DNA from: Caballeronia sordidicola
Lineage (GTDB): Bacteria; Pseudomonadota; Gammaproteobacteria; Burkholderiales; Burkholderiaceae
DNA: 64,000 bases
Direction of reading: 5' to 3'
Assembly (NCBI RefSeq): GCF_001544455.2
Contig: NZ_FCOC02000003.1
Location: 248,001 to 312,000 of the forward strand
Made by a program: the position numbers and the translations under genes. Within the stretch, counting starts at the first letter, position 1. Each line of letters opens with the position of its first letter. The notes under the pieces are model-generated. The model made no database searches, was not told the origin of the DNA, and saw only the letters and a list, made by a program, of their open reading frames with translations. This document shows, piece by piece, positions 61,186-64,000 of the stretch.

Positions 61186-61267
61186 GAGGAACTCATCGAA
61201 GAGGAAATGGGCCCTCATTGTGCGTTTTCACCGCCGCTTGAACAAGATGCGGCGTTTGACGGCGGCT

Positions 61268-61708
61268 TTATTTCCGCTGCAAATTTTGCTCGTGCGATGC
61301 ATCCGGCGACAGCAGGAAGATCGCCGCTGCCAGCTTGCTCACCAGCACAATGCCGGTCACGATTGCGGCCGTTGGGAACATTCTCCACTCCACGCCGAGC
61401 ATGGGACCGACCAGCACGACTGACGCTACGCCAAGCGCGACGGTGAGCCAGCGCGCCCATTGCAGCCGCAGCGCGACGCAGACGTACAGGCCGCCGATTA
61501 ATACCCGCGACGCGATCAGCGGTGCAAGAGGCTCGTTCGGTCCCACCATCAATGCAAGGCCCATTTCAGCCCACGAGAGGACGTAGGCGACACCCAGGCA
61601 TGCGATAGCAGTCGAAAGCGCCTGTGTTGTCCAGGGCGCGCGCAGATCGAACGAACGTGACGTGCCTTGTGTTGCAGCTTCGTTCGTATAGGTATTGGTC
61701 GTTGTCAT
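61268..61708 (-). CDS. Small multi-pass membrane protein
   Basis: A 146-residue protein with a polar N-terminus (about 1-30) then about four hydrophobic helices (residues 31-55, 65-85, 87-105, 112-132). It has no motif that I recognise and no signal peptide, and the C-tail is polar. It is separate from the GNAT/SDR unit by 82 bases on the same strand. Function unknown. Confidence 0.6.
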   Translation of the reverse strand: MTTTNTYTNEAATQGTSRSFDLRAPWTTQALSTAIACLGVAYVLSWAEMGLALMVGPNEPLAPLIASRVLIGGLYVCVALRLQWARWLTVALGVASVVLVGPMLGVEWRMFPTAAIVTGIVLVSKLAAAIFLLSPDASHEQNLQRK

Positions 61709-62039
61709 TTCTGGTCCCGTGGCTTACTTTTTTCTGGATCCGTACGTTCTGCATTCCCGCTGGATTCCTGATGCTTTTGTCTGACTGGCAACCCGCCCGG
61801 CAACCTTTTATGCACGAGACGTGCCAGGCCATGCCAAATGCTGGGAACATCGCTTGCTTTCAAACTCTTCAGGCCCGCTGGACGCGGATTTGCCTGAAGA
61901 AAGCGTGGCGCCGTTGAGGTTTTATCGACGAGAAACCGCCAGTGGCGGCGCGGCTGCATTGCAAGGGTCTCTCTTCGCGATGGCAGGCTTTACACGTTGA
62001 CCGACTGACTATCCGGATCAAACGAAAAAAGGAACCCTT
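61709..62039. other. Intergenic region upstream of the small acidic protein
   Basis: 331 bases, no gene supported. An AAAAAAGG tract just before the ATG at 62040 serves as the ribosome site. A small CCGCC-AGT-GGCGG hairpin occurs near 61936. No clear promoter. Confidence 0.4.
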
Positions 62040-62213
62040 ATGAGCGCGACGCAAGGTAATGAACCCAAAGAACAACGCCCACACTCGGAACGCGGGGAAG
62101 ACGACGTCGATAAAGCCGTGGAAGACACGTTTCCGGCAAGCGATCCGCCGTCGACAGGCGGTGTGACGCGGATCGAATCAGACGAAGACAAGGAAAAGTC
62201 GAAAGCTAAATAA
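62040..62213 (+). CDS. Small acidic protein with FPASDPPS motif
   Basis: A 57-residue protein too short to be found by usual length cut-offs. It starts MSATQGNEPKEQRPHSE and has DVDKAVEDTFPASDPPS (near residues 22-38) and a charged tail ending DKEKSKAK. Short proteins with a D-x-FPASDPP element recur in proteobacteria as unnamed hypothetical proteins. It has a GGAACC ribosome site and a strong terminator one base after its stop, both supporting a real single-gene transcript. Probably disordered; function unknown. Confidence 0.7.
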   Translation: MSATQGNEPKEQRPHSERGEDDVDKAVEDTFPASDPPSTGGVTRIESDEDKEKSKAK

Positions 62214-62214
62214 G

Positions 62215-62242
62215 AAAAACCGCGCTGAGCAGCGCGGTTTTT
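62215..62242. terminator. Rho-independent terminator after the small acidic protein
   Basis: AAAAACCGCGCT and AGCGCGGTTTTT form an exact 12-base stem with a GAGC loop and T-runs on both strands. It ends the transcript of the small protein and could also stop the convergent acidic gene. Confidence 0.9.
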
Positions 62243-62268
62243 CCATGATCAGCCGAATTGTGCCGCGC

Positions 62269-62883
62269 TCAGGATTTGTCGCGCCGCTGAATTTCGATCA
62301 GCCTCGAAGGGCGCACGTGGTTGACCGCATAATGTTTGCGTCCGCGCAGCGTATCGCCGCGTGCGTCGCGATCCACGAAGTCGTATTGCCGCTCCACCTC
62401 TTCCGCATCAGGTGCGATCATGCCTTTGTCGACTACGCTGAAGCCGCTTGCCAGCTTCAGCGCCAGGCCATTACGCGCGGGACGGCTGTCGAAACCGCCG
62501 AGGCCGTCGCCTTGTTCGAAGCGTGAATTGACAAGCGATGCGTTCACGCCAACAAACGCATCCGGATTCTGTCCGATCAGGAATTCGTCCTTTGCCGCGT
62601 CGTGGCTTTTGCTGTCGGCGTCGACGGTATCGTCCAGTGTGTCGTCGTTGAGTACGTCGATTGCTTGATGTGTGAGATCGAGTTGCTCGATCGGTCCGCC
62701 TTCTTCCTTCGATGCACCCCGCGCCTCGCCGTCGCTGCGCGGCCCCGCCTGATTACTGTCCGCTGCGGCAGCCACGTCACCCGTCTTGGCGTGCGCGGTC
62801 TCCGTCTCCGGCTTTTTCAGTGGGCTGTCCGCGGCGCGCTGGGTTTGCTTGTCCTGCGACTCATTGTTCTGTGCGTTGTTCAT
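62269..62883 (-). CDS. Acidic, probably disordered hypothetical protein
   Basis: A 204-residue protein starting MNNAQNNESQDKQTQ with GGAG upstream. The N-terminal 120 residues are rich in Asp/Glu/Gln/Ala/Lys with no hydrophobic core; the C-terminal part is more regular (FSVVDKGMIAPDAEEVERQYDFVDRDARGDTL). I do not recognise a domain. It is convergent with the small acidic protein across a terminator, and both share an Asp/Glu-rich style. A role in stress or desiccation would be guesswork. Confidence 0.55.
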   Translation of the reverse strand: MNNAQNNESQDKQTQRAADSPLKKPETETAHAKTGDVAAAADSNQAGPRSDGEARGASKEEGGPIEQLDLTHQAIDVLNDDTLDDTVDADSKSHDAAKDEFLIGQNPDAFVGVNASLVNSRFEQGDGLGGFDSRPARNGLALKLASGFSVVDKGMIAPDAEEVERQYDFVDRDARGDTLRGRKHYAVNHVRPSRLIEIQRRDKS

Positions 62884-63190
62884 GTTTCGCTCCGCCTCGA
62901 ATTGATTAACCCGAGTATAGGACGCAAGAAGTATTCCGGAAGCCTCGTAATGTGCCGCGCCAGAGCGCTGATTATCGCGGGGAATAAACAACGGGATAAA
63001 TCATCAGTAAATGTTCTAAGCCTGATCGATTTTTTTCAGTCGAACATGCCATTTCGCAAGAGTATGATTTGTTGTTCGCCGGGCCAGCGCGCGTTTCCGG
63101 ACGGCCACCGCCGTAACGGCTTGTGCGCATGAGCGAGCAGGAGACGACCATCGCGAATCCAGCGGGGCATTTAAAAGATGGGGGTGATTC
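62884..63190. promoter_or_regulatory. Divergent upstream region of two hypothetical genes
   Basis: 307 bases. On the minus strand, TATACT (62914-62919 on plus as AGTATA) is a fair -10 for the acidic gene; its -35 is poor. A GGGGG ribosome site precedes the small plus-strand gene. No other feature is clear. Confidence 0.4.
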
Positions 63191-63436
63191 ATGCAATATG
63201 ACGATGCATTTTCACATCGTGGATATCTACTCAATTGCGCGCCGGCCCGCCAGGGCGACGGTTGTTTTCAGCCGTACGTCGTCATCTCCCGGTCAAGCGA
63301 TGGCGAACTCGTCGCGAACCGTTTTTTTCCAGCGGATCTGCGCTTTGGCAATGCCGATGAAGCCATCGCCCATGCCCGCGACTGGGCCGTCCGATGGATC
63401 GACGCCAGTCACGTAAAAGTGGACCCGCCGTCCTGA
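63191..63436 (+). CDS. Small conserved-looking hypothetical protein
   Basis: An 81-residue protein starting MQYDDAFSHRGYLLN with GGGGG upstream. It has PYVVISRSSDGELVANRFFP and ADEAIAHARDWAVRWID, an alpha/beta arrangement that recurs in small Burkholderia proteins with no known function. No signal peptide or membrane segment. It is 134 bases from the serine acetyltransferase gene in the same direction. Confidence 0.6.
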   Translation: MQYDDAFSHRGYLLNCAPARQGDGCFQPYVVISRSSDGELVANRFFPADLRFGNADEAIAHARDWAVRWIDASHVKVDPPS

Positions 63437-63570
63437 ACGTGCGGGACAGACCGGCCCGTTGTGGCGGAATTCCGCGTGCCGCAGGTCCGGCGTATTGGCG
63501 AAAAAACGGTTAATCTCGGGGCATTCATTAGAACGTGCCGTCATGGCGTACTCCGCTCAAGCCCCAAGAC

Positions 63571-64000
63571 ATGCCCAAAACCGTTTCCCCCGAAGCCTTG
63601 GCTTCTTCCCACGAATGGGGCCTCGACAAGATCGTGGCCGACTTGCGCGCGTCGCGCGAACAATTGCATCGCACGCGGCATCCGCTTGGCATTCGCGAAT
63701 TGCCTTCGCGTGAAGCCATTGTCAAGATTGTCAACGGCTTGCGCTCCGCGCTGTTTCCGACGCATTACGGAGCCGCCGACCTGACCGCGGAAAGCGTGGA
63801 TTACTACGTCGGGCATACGCTTGAAAGCACCTTGCGCCTGCTTGCCGAACAGATCCGGCGCGCATTGCGTTTCCTGCCTGAAAATCACGACCTCAGCGAC
63901 GCCGAGCTTGGCACGCACGCGTTCGAACTCGCGCGCGAATTCGGCACGCAGTTGCCCGGCATCCGTGCGCTGCTCGTGAGCGACATCCAGGCGGCGTTCA
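63571..64000 (+). CDS. cysE: Serine O-acetyltransferase, N-terminal part (partial)
   Basis: The first 143 residues of a longer protein, cut by the window end. They start MPKTVSPEALASSHEWG and are helical with DKIVADLRASREQ, LPSREAIVKIVNGLRSALFP, VDYYVGHTLESTLRLLAEQIRRAL, the N-terminal helical domain of EpsC-type serine acetyltransferases. The left-handed beta-helix that binds acetyl-CoA would follow outside. It catalyses the first step of cysteine synthesis from serine. EpsC-type versus CysE cannot be settled from this part. Confidence 0.8.
   Translation, partial: MPKTVSPEALASSHEWGLDKIVADLRASREQLHRTRHPLGIRELPSREAIVKIVNGLRSALFPTHYGAADLTAESVDYYVGHTLESTLRLLAEQIRRALRFLPENHDLSDAELGTHAFELAREFGTQLPGIRALLVSDIQAAF

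Noticed and set aside
1-64000. tRNA genes, CRISPR arrays, insertion sequences or prophage
   Set aside because: I looked for cloverleaf arms, regularly spaced repeats, transposase or integrase motifs and found none that I could support.

Overview
The window is GC-rich (about 60 percent by eye), densely coded and typical of a large-genome betaproteobacterium. Gene content points to the Burkholderia/Paraburkholderia/Caballeronia group: many sugar ABC importers, LysR/AraC/TetR/MarR regulators, a DipZ-type thiol transporter, an oxygen-sensing FNR, and an intergenic hairpin repeat of a kind I recall from Burkholderia genomes. The genus is an inference. I saw no tRNA, rRNA, insertion sequence, phage gene or CRISPR array. 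The first and last genes are cut by the window edges.

Layout. 1-2.5 kb: the end of a sugar ABC importer (binding protein, double ATPase) followed by an Asp/Glu-racemase-like protein. 2.5-5.6 kb: a Crp/Fnr regulator, then a tartrate/D-malate dehydrogenase divergent from its likely LysR regulator across a perfect palindrome. 5.6-11.2 kb: small stand-alone genes (GyrI-like, KynB, SDR/AraC pair, monooxygenase) and a GST/TetR divergent pair with three copies of one operator. 11.2-13.6 kb: an alpha/beta hydrolase and an AAA+ ATPase of unknown role. 13.7-18.4 kb: a second sugar ABC importer with a DeoR regulator. 18.7-22.1 kb: a glycine-zipper lipoprotein, an EgtB-like enzyme, FNR and UspA. 22.3-29.9 kb: two convergent DHA2 drug exporters, an aminotransferase with an amino-acid-binding protein, a LysR and a LivK-like binding protein.

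30.4-38.4 kb is the most notable block. A Fur box lies over the promoter of six co-directional genes: OprB-type porin, secreted beta-propeller, Tat-exported DyP peroxidase, and an FbpABC ferric-iron importer. Read together they look like a complete outer-membrane-to-cytoplasm iron route that uses a porin and a heme peroxidase instead of a TonB receptor.

38.4-44 kb: a MarR/SDR pair sharing one operator, a secreted Ala/Ser/Pro-rich protein, an exported MsrB next to DipZ (likely its electron donor), and a methyltransferase. 44.3-53.3 kb: glucarate dehydratase, then a LacI-controlled sugar ABC importer with a TIM-barrel isomerase, convergent with 6-phosphogluconate dehydrogenase. 53.7-64 kb: GIY-YIG-like protein, PanE-like reductase, split chromate transporter, a protein with an internal duplication, a thioredoxin-like protein, ketoglutarate semialdehyde dehydrogenase with an SMP-30 lactonase, GNAT plus an atypical SDR, small acidic proteins, and the start of a serine acetyltransferase. 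Sugar and sugar-acid oxidation is the recurring theme.
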